Assembly: GCA_964568825.1 (NCBI GenBank)
Contig: CAZMSA010000005.1
Span: forward strand, 1-55,456
Reading direction: 5' to 3'
Source: CAVVDT01 sp964568825
GTDB taxonomy: Bacteria > Pseudomonadota > Alphaproteobacteria > Rhizobiales > Aestuariivirgaceae
Length of the DNA: 55,456 nucleotides
This document shows positions 18,367-26,289 of the stretch, in pieces; within the stretch, counting starts at the first letter, position 1, and every line of letters begins with the position of its first letter. A program made the position numbers and the translations under genes. Under the pieces are notes generated by a model, which saw nothing but the letters and a program-made list of their open reading frames with translations, had not been told where the DNA came from and did no database searches.

Positions 18367-21099
18367 TCACTCTGCGGCAGCGATCCGGGTGCCGGCTTTT
18401 TCGACCTTCAGGGCCTTGGCCTTGAACACCCGCAAGCCCAGCTCGGGCTCGTAGCCGTGGATTTCCTTGACGTCGAGCTTGCGCATGAATTGCAGCACGT
18501 CGCGGGACAAGATCTGCCCCGGCACCAGGATCGGAAAGCCCGGCGGATAGGGGATGACGAAAGAGGTGGAAACCAGGTCGCGTCCCTTTTCCATCTCGTC
18601 TTCCAGTTCGGCGCCCCATAGCGGAAAGTATTCGCACTTGTCCTCGTCATAGGCGAGGAAGAAGGCCTCGCGGATATCACCTTCCGGCGTTCCCGTTCCG
18701 TCATTGGCCCGAAAGCGCTCGTGGAAGCAGCTGAAATCGGGAAGCGGCGGCAGGTCCCTGGTGAGTGCCTTGACGCGACGGTCGTAGGCCAGCCGCTCCA
18801 TGGGGCTGGCATCTTCCATCTGGTTGTCCAGTTCCTTGGCGAACTGTACCAGCACCTCGATCAGATAGGCGACCGATGAGCGTGTGGTGCCGATATTGGT
18901 CATGAACAGCACCGTGTTGCGCGACGTCTTGTTGATCTGGATGCCGTAGCGGTCCATCAGCACTTCATTCTTGAAGGTGTCGCCATCGAAGCCGGTGCCG
19001 CCCACCGCCAAGGTGATGCGGGTGGCATCGAGCGCGAATTCGTCCTCCGCCCAGGCGTCCCAGGTGTCGTTCCAGCCATGCTCGGGGTCCCAGTATGTCT
19101 CGATCCCCGAGGCGCGGTATTCGGGCGCGATGAGATCGCGCACCGTCAGCACCTTGAAATACTTCTTCAGCAGCGGGTGCGAGGCGATGGCCTTGCGCAT
19201 GGCCATGGCGGCCTCCACCTGCTTTTGCACCAGTTCAAAACCCTCCAGTTCGACCTGGCGGCGACCGACGTCGAGGGATGCGATGATTTGGTAATTGGGC
19301 GAGGTTGAGGTGTGGGTCATGTAGGCTTCGTGAAAGGCCTGCGCCACTTCGCCTTTGAAATCCTGGTCGTGGACGTGGATCATCGAGCCCTGGCGTAGCG
19401 CGGTCAGCGTCTTGTGGGTCGACTGGGTGGCATAGACCCTGATGCGCACCTTGTCGGGATCGGGCATGGCTGACCCATCCTCGCCAGCTGATTTGCTGGC
19501 CGCCTCGTAAGCCTCACGATATGCATTTGAGCGGTAGCGCTCACGCAGCATCTGGGCGCAGTGCATGGCGGTGCGCTGGCGGTAGGTGGGCCCGAAGCGG
19601 GCAAAGGCGAACCACGCCTCGTCCCACAGGAACACCAGGTCGGGTTTGATGGCGAGGCATTCCTCCATCACCCGCTCGACATTGTAGACGATGCCATCGA
19701 AGGTGCAGTTGGTGAGCAGCAACATGCGCACGCGGTCGAGCTTGCCGGCCTTCTTCAGGTCCATGAGCTTATGCTTGATCTCGGCCAGCGGCACGGCGCC
19801 GTACATGGAAAATTCCGATAGCGGGTAGCTGTCGAGATAAACGACCTGGGCGCCCGCCAGAACCATGCCGTAATGATGCGATTTGTGGCAATCGCGGTCG
19901 ACCAGCACGATGTCGCCTGGCCTTACGACGGCCTGCACCACGATCTTGTTGCAGGTCGAGGTGCCGTTGGTGGCAAAGAAGGTCTGTTTTGCCCCGAAGG
20001 CGCGGGCCGCCAGTTCCTGGGCCCGCTTGATCGGTCCGTGCGGTTCCAGCAGGCTGTCGAGCCCGCCCGAAGTGGCCGAGGTTTCCGCCAGGAAGATGTT
20101 CATGCCGTAGAAATCGCCCATGTCGCGGATCCAGTGCGAGCGGGTGATCGATTTGCCGCGAGAGATCGGCATGGCGTGGAACACGCCTGTCGGCTGCTTG
20201 GAATATTCCTTGAGCGCGGTAAAGAACGGCGATTGGTAGCGCGACTGCACCCCCCTCAGGATATTGAGATGCAGCTCGAAATAGTCTTCCTGATTGTAGA
20301 ACACCCGCCGACAGCCCCCGAGTTCGCGCCCGGCGATATCCTCGACCGACTGGTCGGTCACCAGAAAGACGTCGATTTCCGGGCGCACCTTGTGGATCAG
20401 GCGGCACAGTTCGGGACCATAGTCGTCAGGCTCGATATCCTCGATGGCTTCATCGCCCACCCGATTGAGGTAGCGCTTGAGTACCGGCAGCTGGTTCGAC
20501 GACCCCTGTTCCAGACCTGGGCGGATGATCACCGATTGGATGTTGTGGTTGAAGAGCACCGCGATGACCGCATCCTCAATGCTGGGCACCACGACCGGCT
20601 CGTAGATGAAGTGGTCGTCGGCCTTTCGCATCTGGGCGAGCGCCAGGCGCTGCAGGTCCTGCTGGGCGTGGCTCATCACGTCGACCACCAGCACCTCGAA
20701 ATAGGGTCGGTCACTGGGCAGGTACTCGGCGATTTCCTCACGCCGCTCTATTTCCTCACGCTCTTCCTGCGGTTCGCTGGGGCGCAAGTGATGGCGGTAA
20801 CTGCCCGAATGGAGCGCCCTGACAATGGCGCGCACACGCCTGGCCATTTCACCGTGGCGCTCTTCGGCTAGCAGCACGCGCAAGGCTTCGAAGGCATGGC
20901 GGCCGGGAAAGGCCCAGTACATCTCGATTGGCTCAAGCGAGGTGATGAGAGTGCGGACCTTGGTGATCAGCTTCTCGCGATCGCGCGTGCCGGTCGCTTC
21001 GGCCAGCCGGGCAGTGGCGGACTTGAGCGAAGTCCAGCGGTCGATACGCAACTGCGAACCGCTGTAGTAATCGGCCAGAACGGGCGTTTTGTCGGTCAT
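18367..21099 (-). CDS. Ornithine/lysine/arginine decarboxylase, large fold-type I PLP enzyme
   Basis: 910 aa from the ATG at 21099 (the frame is open to a TTG at 21153). Removes CO2 from a basic amino acid to form a polyamine precursor. An N-terminal wing-like/linker region (1 to about 290) precedes the aminotransferase-fold core, which shows ETSATSGGLDSLLEPHG, FFATNGTSTCNK, LVDRDCHKSHHYG, VFLWDEAWFA and the PLP lysine in YATQSTHKTLTALRQ (Lys563). The C-terminal domain ends with IPYPPGFPILVPGQ and HGYEPELGLRVF. Which amino acid is used cannot be told from the sequence. A promoter candidate and a palindromic leader lie upstream. Confidence 0.9.
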   Translation of the reverse strand: MTDKTPVLADYYSGSQLRIDRWTSLKSATARLAEATGTRDREKLITKVRTLITSLEPIEMYWAFPGRHAFEALRVLLAEERHGEMARRVRAIVRALHSGSYRHHLRPSEPQEEREEIERREEIAEYLPSDRPYFEVLVVDVMSHAQQDLQRLALAQMRKADDHFIYEPVVVPSIEDAVIAVLFNHNIQSVIIRPGLEQGSSNQLPVLKRYLNRVGDEAIEDIEPDDYGPELCRLIHKVRPEIDVFLVTDQSVEDIAGRELGGCRRVFYNQEDYFELHLNILRGVQSRYQSPFFTALKEYSKQPTGVFHAMPISRGKSITRSHWIRDMGDFYGMNIFLAETSATSGGLDSLLEPHGPIKRAQELAARAFGAKQTFFATNGTSTCNKIVVQAVVRPGDIVLVDRDCHKSHHYGMVLAGAQVVYLDSYPLSEFSMYGAVPLAEIKHKLMDLKKAGKLDRVRMLLLTNCTFDGIVYNVERVMEECLAIKPDLVFLWDEAWFAFARFGPTYRQRTAMHCAQMLRERYRSNAYREAYEAASKSAGEDGSAMPDPDKVRIRVYATQSTHKTLTALRQGSMIHVHDQDFKGEVAQAFHEAYMTHTSTSPNYQIIASLDVGRRQVELEGFELVQKQVEAAMAMRKAIASHPLLKKYFKVLTVRDLIAPEYRASGIETYWDPEHGWNDTWDAWAEDEFALDATRITLAVGGTGFDGDTFKNEVLMDRYGIQINKTSRNTVLFMTNIGTTRSSVAYLIEVLVQFAKELDNQMEDASPMERLAYDRRVKALTRDLPPLPDFSCFHERFRANDGTGTPEGDIREAFFLAYDEDKCEYFPLWGAELEDEMEKGRDLVSTSFVIPYPPGFPILVPGQILSRDVLQFMRKLDVKEIHGYEPELGLRVFKAKALKVEKAGTRIAAAE

Positions 21100-21104
21100 C
21101 GTGT

Positions 21105-21116
21105 GCGCTGCAGCGC
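21105..21116 (-). repeat. Palindrome between the Shine-Dalgarno and start of the decarboxylase gene
   Basis: GCGCTGCAGCGC, a perfect 12-bp palindrome, occupies most of the 17 nt between the purine-rich GGGAGGG (21117-21124, read on the minus strand) and the ATG at 21099. The unusually long spacer would shorten if the palindrome folded, so it could tune translation. It may also be chance in GC-rich DNA. Confidence 0.3.
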
Positions 21117-21204
21117 CCTCCCTTTCAAGTCCCGTGTGAATTCGAGAGCCCAAACTCGGTTGGGCACAGCAGATGGCAATAAGGTACAGGAGTTCTCTCG
21201 AGTG

Positions 21205-21233
21205 ATGCTATCGGCACGGTGACGGGATGGCAA
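21205..21233 (-). promoter_or_regulatory. Candidate sigma70-type promoter for the decarboxylase gene
   Basis: On the minus strand TTGCCA (21228-21233) is separated by exactly 17 bp from TAGCAT (21205-21210), about 100 bp upstream of the ATG at 21099. The match is 5/6 for -35 and 4/6 for -10. It is the best promoter-like pattern in the gap. Confidence 0.45.
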
Positions 21234-21259
21234 GACGGGCTTGCGCACCGGACCGGACG

Positions 21260-22543
21260 TCAGAAGTCCAGCGAGTACTCCACAAGGGCACGAAGGCTAG
21301 TGTAGTCGGGCGCGCCGATGGCGAAATTTCTGACACCCTCGAGCCGTAACACCAGACGGGTCGGCTCGTAGAGGCGAAAAGCCACTCCCATACCCAGTTC
21401 GAAGAAGCGATTGGAGTCTATGCCCTTGGAGTCCCAGTTGGCCGAGGCGATGCTATAAACATCGATGGCCGAGGTGTCGGTCTCGAAAACCCTGAGCCCT
21501 GGCCGTACCCGGGCGGAGGTGAGAAAATTGTTGTAGCGGGAGTAGTAGCCCGCATCGGCATAGGCGTCGGCGACCGGGCGCAGCTTGAAATGGCCGCCAG
21601 AACTGCAATCCAGCCCCATGTTCCATTCATCGTAATAGGCCGCAAAGGCGCGAAAATCCCCGCGCAATCGCTCTCTATTCTTGCCGACTAGATCGTAGGC
21701 AGCACCGGATTCTACATAAAAGACGACGGGTAAGTCAGCCAGCGGCTTGGCGCGAATGCCGAAGCCCAGTTCGCCATAGTTGTCGAGGAACAACTGTGTT
21801 CCCGAGCTTGTCTTGCCGGATTTTGTGTCGGCGTTGAGGCGGCCCAGGCCGTAGACGTCGATGTAGGTGTCGCTGCCGAAATGCTGCCCGACGCGGACGG
21901 TGGACGATATGACCCCCAGGCTGTCGTGATGGAGATACTCCGGCGTGGCGGTGAATTCCCCGAACCAGGGTTCCGGCAACACCTTTTCGGGCAGGCCGCG
22001 CAGGTTCGAATAGGCTTCACAGCCGATCTTCGCCTTTTCCCTGTCGCTGCCATACATCACCTTGTGAAACAGCTCCGCCGCTGGCCGCCGGGCGCCTTTT
22101 TGATCCTGAAGATAGGCTAGTTGCAAAAGCAGGGTCTGATCGTTCGGCTTTAGGCGGCTTGCATGCCCGAAGGCGTCGATGGCGGCATCGATATCCTTGA
22201 GGTTGATGTCGATGTAGCCGAGTTGCTTCCAAAGTTTGACGCGTCTGGGGGCAATTCTGACCGCAGCGGTGAATGCCCGGCGCGCGGCAACATTGTCCTT
22301 GGCCGTCAGCGCCGCATAGCCGGCTTCAAGCTGTATGGTCAGATTGTCGGGGAATTGCCGCGCGGCGGCCTCGATGGCCTGGCGCGCGTGCGGATCGCGC
22401 TTGATCTTGAGTTCATAATATTTGCTGAGTGCGGCGTCCGAAGCGGACCCAGCCACGGCAGGCGTTGCCAAGGCCGCACCCAACCACAGCCCCAGCAGCG
22501 CTGCACCGAGCGCTCCGCGTATACCTGAAAGCCCCAAAAACAA
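21260..22543 (-). CDS. TPR protein with C-terminal outer-membrane beta-barrel (NfrA-C-like)
   Basis: 427 aa from a TTG at 22543, chosen because it gives a clean signal peptide (FLGLSGIRGALGAALLGLWL up to ATPAVAG). The frame is open to a GTG at 22663 but that adds a non-hydrophobic leader. Residues about 40-180 form tetratricopeptide repeats (IQLEAGYAALTAKDNVAARR, KLWKQLGYIDINLKDIDAAI). From about 200 the protein is beta-rich with alternating strands and ends in phenylalanine (YSLDF), typical of barrels inserted by BamA. The layout resembles the C-terminal region of phage N4 receptor NfrA and TPR proteins of exopolysaccharide export; the substrate is unknown. Confidence 0.75.
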   Translation of the reverse strand: MFLGLSGIRGALGAALLGLWLGAALATPAVAGSASDAALSKYYELKIKRDPHARQAIEAAARQFPDNLTIQLEAGYAALTAKDNVAARRAFTAAVRIAPRRVKLWKQLGYIDINLKDIDAAIDAFGHASRLKPNDQTLLLQLAYLQDQKGARRPAAELFHKVMYGSDREKAKIGCEAYSNLRGLPEKVLPEPWFGEFTATPEYLHHDSLGVISSTVRVGQHFGSDTYIDVYGLGRLNADTKSGKTSSGTQLFLDNYGELGFGIRAKPLADLPVVFYVESGAAYDLVGKNRERLRGDFRAFAAYYDEWNMGLDCSSGGHFKLRPVADAYADAGYYSRYNNFLTSARVRPGLRVFETDTSAIDVYSIASANWDSKGIDSNRFFELGMGVAFRLYEPTRLVLRLEGVRNFAIGAPDYTSLRALVEYSLDF

Positions 22544-22846
22544 GACGCCTACCTGAGATTTTTCTTCCCTGTTCGGTCTGATAGAAGCACATACCCGGTT
22601 AAAATCACACTGCGAAAGGGCAGCGCATTTAACTTCAGTCAAAGGGTGGTGCAGACCGTCCACAGTTCAAGAGTCCCAATCCCGGTGGGCGGATTCGCTG
22701 AGACGGAGCGCTGTCGTCGACAGCGCTAAAGAAAATGTTATCGTGGCTTCAGCCCACAAGGCCGAAGAGAACCGCAGGCTGGTGCGAAACGTCGTGCTGC
22801 CGGCAGGAATGCGGGCAGCCACTGAAACGTAAAGGAAATCAATGTG
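22544..22846. other. 303-bp divergent intergenic region
   Basis: Separates the outer-membrane protein gene (minus) from the dehydrogenase gene (plus). Besides a perfect palindrome (22707-22727) and the plus-strand ribosome-binding site AAAGGA (22831-22836), I see no convincing open frame or RNA gene. It should contain promoters for both genes; none stands out. Confidence 0.5.
22707..22727. promoter_or_regulatory. 21-bp perfect palindrome, candidate operator
   Basis: AGCGCTGTCG (22707-22716), a central T, and the exact complement CGACAGCGCT (22718-22727). With almost no loop it suits a dimeric DNA-binding protein better than an RNA hairpin, although a 9-bp stem with GTC loop is possible. It sits 120 bp before the dehydrogenase start in the divergent gap. 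Confidence 0.5.
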
Positions 22847-23803
22847 ATGAGCTATGCAGTGCCTAGCGAATTCAAGCGCCTGGCGGTGATCGGCAACGGC
22901 ATCATCGGCCATGGTGTGGCGCAGGTTTTTGCCACCGGCGGCGTTCCGGTCACGCTGATCGGCCGTAACGCCGAGAGCCTCAAAATGGCCACCGAGCGGA
23001 CGCGCGCGAGTCTCGGCGAATTCGTCGCCCACGGCCTGGTGGTAGCGGGCGATGTTGATGCCATCGTCGATCGGGTGACGCCCAGCATCGCGCTGGAGGA
23101 TGCCGCCGGCGCCGATTTCGTCATCGAGGCGGTTACGGAGGATCTACCGCTCAAACTCGACATTTTCGAACGTCTCGATGCCATTTGCCCACCGCCGGCA
23201 GTGCTCGGATCATCGAGCGGCCAGCCCGCCTCGGCTCTCATTGCGCGGGTCAAGAACCCGGGCCGGGTCATCGCGACGCATTTCTGGTACCCGCCGCAGC
23301 TCATTCCGCTGGTCGAAGTGTGTGGTGGTCCGCAAACGGCGCCAGAAGTCGTGGCGTGGGCGTGTGATGCCATCCGCGTCACCGGCAAGGAACCGGTGGT
23401 GATCGATCGAGAGATCCCGGGCTTCATCGGCAACCGGCTGCAGTTTGCCTTGTTGCGCGAAGCCTGGGCGCTGTGGGCGGCGGGGGTCGCCAGCGCCGAT
23501 GCTATCGATGCCGTGGTGCGCAACAGTTTCGGCCGCCGCGTGGCGGTGACCGGCCCCATCGAATCGGCCGATGTCGGCGGTCTCTACACCATGTATCATT
23601 TCGGCAAGTCGCTGATACCTGATCTCGACACGTCCGCCGAACCGCCCCAGGCCATTGCCGATCTAGTGGCCAACGGCGCCAATGGCCTGGCCAATGGCCG
23701 CGGCATCTATGATTGGGGAAGGCGCGACGGTGAGGCACTGGTGAAGGCGCGCATGGATGAACTCTTCCGCTGGCTCAAGCACGATCGCGACGCGCGCAAA
23801 TGA
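22847..23803 (+). CDS. 3-hydroxyacyl-CoA dehydrogenase family protein (NAD-binding)
   Basis: 318 aa. The N-terminal Rossmann domain shows VIGNGIIGHGVAQVFATGG (GxGxxG at residues 16-21), a helical C-terminal domain follows, and the active-site histidine region reads THFWYPPQLIPLVEV, where 3-hydroxyacyl-CoA dehydrogenases have GHxxNPP. The size and lack of a second C-terminal domain fit the lambda-crystallin / L-gulonate or carnitine dehydrogenase branch as well as true 3-hydroxyacyl-CoA enzymes, so the substrate is open. GTG-ATG double start; the ATG at 22847 is preferred, with AAAGGA 10 nt upstream. The stop overlaps the next start as ATGA, indicating translational coupling to the FAD oxidoreductase. 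Confidence 0.85.
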   Translation: MSYAVPSEFKRLAVIGNGIIGHGVAQVFATGGVPVTLIGRNAESLKMATERTRASLGEFVAHGLVVAGDVDAIVDRVTPSIALEDAAGADFVIEAVTEDLPLKLDIFERLDAICPPPAVLGSSSGQPASALIARVKNPGRVIATHFWYPPQLIPLVEVCGGPQTAPEVVAWACDAIRVTGKEPVVIDREIPGFIGNRLQFALLREAWALWAAGVASADAIDAVVRNSFGRRVAVTGPIESADVGGLYTMYHFGKSLIPDLDTSAEPPQAIADLVANGANGLANGRGIYDWGRRDGEALVKARMDELFRWLKHDRDARK

Positions 23804-25101
23804 GTGAGGTGCCTGATGGCGCGCTCGTTGTCGATGCCCATCATGATCCATATTGGTGGCGCGCAGCTCCAAGACCTCACATCGACGCGCCGCCGCTGCC
23901 TGCAAAGACCGATGTGGCCATCGTAGGCTCCGGCTTTACCGGCATTGTGGCGGCCTTGCATCTGGCGCGCGCCGGCCGCCAGGTCTTAGTGCTGGAGGCC
24001 GGGGTCGCCGGCGAGGGTGCCAGTTCGCGTAATGCCGGTTACGTGGGGCGCACCCTCAAGCACGGGTTCGGCGACATCATGCGGACCGACGGTCTGAAGC
24101 GGGCTGTGCGCGTCTACCGCGAGATGCGCTCAGCCTTCGACAGTGTTCTGGAGACGGTGGCTGACGAAGGGATCAACTGCGACCTGCGGCGGCAGGGGCG
24201 CTTCATCATGGCGGCCACGCCTACCCAATATGACGATCTGGCGCGCGAGCTGGAACTGCGCTGGCGTCACTTGGGCGATGCGTTTTCCATGCTGTCGCAC
24301 GCCGAGCAGTCAGTCGAAATCGACACCCAGCGCTATTACGGCGGTGCCGTGATCGCCGATCATGGCGGCCTGCATCCGGGCAAGTATCATCTGGGCCTGC
24401 TTGCCGCTGCCCGAGGCCAGGGTGCAGCAATCCATGACGGGACAACGGTCACATCCATCGGGCGCGACGGCGATGAAATTGAGCTCGCCACGTCGCGTGG
24501 CAGACTCAGGGCCCGCCAGGTGCTGGTTGCCACCAACGGTTATTCAGGCAATGCGTTTCCATGGTTGGCGCGCCGCCTCATACCGTTTGATGCCTACATG
24601 ATCGCCACCGAACGCTTGCCGGAGGCGCAGGTGGCGCACCTGCTGCCGGGAGACCGCACCTTTATCGACTGGAACTTCAATGTGGATTTCGTGCGCTGTG
24701 CACCGGATGATCCCCGCCGCATCGTGTTCGGTGGGCTGACTGGTGAGCGCAACCGCGATCTCGGCCAAATGGCCATGAGGCTGCGCCAGCGCCTGGGGCG
24801 CATATTCCCGGCGCTGGCCGCCGTCGGCATCGACAATGCGTGGACCGGGCGTTGTGCCGGGACCTTCGATCTCTATCCCCATATCGGCTGCCACGACGGT
24901 ATCCATTATGCCGCCGGCTACTGCTTTGCCGGTGTTCCGATGGGTACCTGGTTCGGCATTAAGGTGGCTGAACGCATGCTTGCTCGCAAGGCTGAACCTT
25001 CGGCATTCGCCGACCGGCCATTTGCAACCGTGCCGCTATACCGCGGCAATCCCTGGTTCGTGCCGTTGGCCATGCGCTGGCTGTCGCGAAAGGATGGCTG
25101 A
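23800..25101 (+). CDS. FAD-dependent oxidoreductase, DAO (DadA/PuuB-like) family
   Basis: 433 aa. FAD-binding dinucleotide fold near the N-terminus: DVAIVGSGFTGIVAALHLARAG with G43-x-G45-x-x-G48, then LVLEAGVAGEGASSRNAGYVG. The C-terminal DAO-fold half ends with WTGRCAGTFDLYPHIG and AAGYCFAGVPMGTWFG. The family oxidises amino groups of amines or N-substituted amino acids; gamma-glutamylputrescine oxidase PuuB and sarcosine/glycine oxidases are relatives. It overlaps the dehydrogenase gene by 4 bp and converges on the Pot-type transporter operon, which makes amine catabolism a reasonable inference without fixing the substrate. Confidence 0.88.
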   Translation: MSEVPDGALVVDAHHDPYWWRAAPRPHIDAPPLPAKTDVAIVGSGFTGIVAALHLARAGRQVLVLEAGVAGEGASSRNAGYVGRTLKHGFGDIMRTDGLKRAVRVYREMRSAFDSVLETVADEGINCDLRRQGRFIMAATPTQYDDLARELELRWRHLGDAFSMLSHAEQSVEIDTQRYYGGAVIADHGGLHPGKYHLGLLAAARGQGAAIHDGTTVTSIGRDGDEIELATSRGRLRARQVLVATNGYSGNAFPWLARRLIPFDAYMIATERLPEAQVAHLLPGDRTFIDWNFNVDFVRCAPDDPRRIVFGGLTGERNRDLGQMAMRLRQRLGRIFPALAAVGIDNAWTGRCAGTFDLYPHIGCHDGIHYAAGYCFAGVPMGTWFGIKVAERMLARKAEPSAFADRPFATVPLYRGNPWFVPLAMRWLSRKDG

Positions 25102-25137
25102 GGGCCAAGCGGGCATAGTTGGCGCCGGCGCTGATTT

Positions 25138-26208
25138 TCAGCCGGCCAGCAGCACGATGTCGGCAGGTCGGATAGCGGCCGCGACTTTGGTGCCTTCAAC
25201 CAGCGGATTGCCGTCGATGCCGTTGATGGCTTCGAGCGAATGATTGCCGATGGTGATGAAGTAGCGGGCAACCTGGCCCTGATAGTCGACGGCGGTGACG
25301 GTTCCCTGAAAATGGTTGCCGGCCTTGGAAGCTGACTTGCCGGCCGGCTCCAGCCGCAGGTTCTCCGCCCGCATCACCACGAAGACCTTGTCGCCGACGC
25401 CGGCTTTTTCGCCTTCAACCGCCAACTCGCCAAGCCCGTCGACGCTGACCTGGATCGCCTTGGCGCCCGAGGCGACGACCTTGGCGGGGAGGATGTTGGA
25501 ATTGCCGAGAAAGCGGGCGACGAACTGTGACGCCGGCCGGCCGTAGACCTGTTGCGGCGACCCGGTCTGCTCCACATGCCCTTCGCTCATGACGACGATC
25601 TTGTCGGACAAGGCCAGTGCCTCGGACTGGTCGTGGGTGACGAACACCGTGGTGACGCCGATGCGGCGCTGGATGGTCTTGAGTTCGACGCGCATTTCCT
25701 CGCGCAGATTCGCATCGAGTGCCGACAGGGGCTCATCGAGCAACAATACGTCCGGCTCGATGACGATGGCACGAGCCAGTGCGATGCGCTGCTGCTGGCC
25801 ACCCGACAATTGCGTGGGGTAACGGTCCTCCACGCCGGGCAGGCGCACGATATCCAGGGCGCGTTTCACCTTGTCACGCGCGTCGCTGCGATTGACGCCG
25901 CGATATTTCAGTCCGAAGGCGATGTTCTGCTCGATGGTCTTGTGGGGGAACAGCGCGTAGTTCTGGAATACCAGCCCGAGATTACGCTTGTGGATCGGCA
26001 CATCGTTGATGCGGCGGCCGCCAATCTCGATGTCGCCGGCGGTGGTCGCTTCGAGACCGGCGATCATGCGTAGGATGGTCGTCTTGCCGCAGCCGGAGGG
26101 GCCCAGCAGTGTCGTGAACGAGGCCTCCTCGAATGTCACATCGGCGTTTTCCACGGCCACGACCGGACCGAAGGATTTGCTCACGTTCTTGAGTTCGACC
26201 CCTGCCAT
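25138..26208 (-). CDS. ABC transporter ATP-binding protein, spermidine/putrescine (PotA) type, system 1
   Basis: 356 aa. ATPase of an importer. Walker A GPSGCGKTT, Q-loop FQNYALFPH, signature LSGGQQQRIALARA, Walker B VLLLDEPLSALD, and a C-terminal TOBE domain (about 260-356, starting ILPAKVVASGA). It is the last gene of the minus-strand unit permease - permease - binding protein - ATPase, separated from the binding-protein gene by 81 bp containing a strong stem-loop. Substrate assignment follows the family (polyamines or related cations such as gamma-aminobutyrate and opines); specificity is not readable from the ATPase. Confidence 0.92.
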   Translation of the reverse strand: MAGVELKNVSKSFGPVVAVENADVTFEEASFTTLLGPSGCGKTTILRMIAGLEATTAGDIEIGGRRINDVPIHKRNLGLVFQNYALFPHKTIEQNIAFGLKYRGVNRSDARDKVKRALDIVRLPGVEDRYPTQLSGGQQQRIALARAIVIEPDVLLLDEPLSALDANLREEMRVELKTIQRRIGVTTVFVTHDQSEALALSDKIVVMSEGHVEQTGSPQQVYGRPASQFVARFLGNSNILPAKVVASGAKAIQVSVDGLGELAVEGEKAGVGDKVFVVMRAENLRLEPAGKSASKAGNHFQGTVTAVDYQGQVARYFITIGNHSLEAINGIDGNPLVEGTKVAAAIRPADIVLLAG

Positions 26209-26245
26209 GCTGTCCTCTTGCCGATCATCCGGTCAATTGCGCAAT

Positions 26246-26275
26246 CCCGGGCCGGCCTGTCACGGTCGGCCCGGG
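26246..26275 (-). repeat. Stem-loop between the binding-protein and ATPase genes of transporter 1
   Basis: Arms CCCGGGCCGGCC (26246-26257) and GGTCGGCCCGGG (26264-26275) pair over 12 bp with one mismatch/wobble around TGTCAC. No T-run follows on the minus strand. Such intercistronic hairpins often protect the upstream binding-protein message and lower expression of the downstream gene; that role is inference. Confidence 0.55.
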
Positions 26276-26289
26276 AAAGCTGTCAGGCC

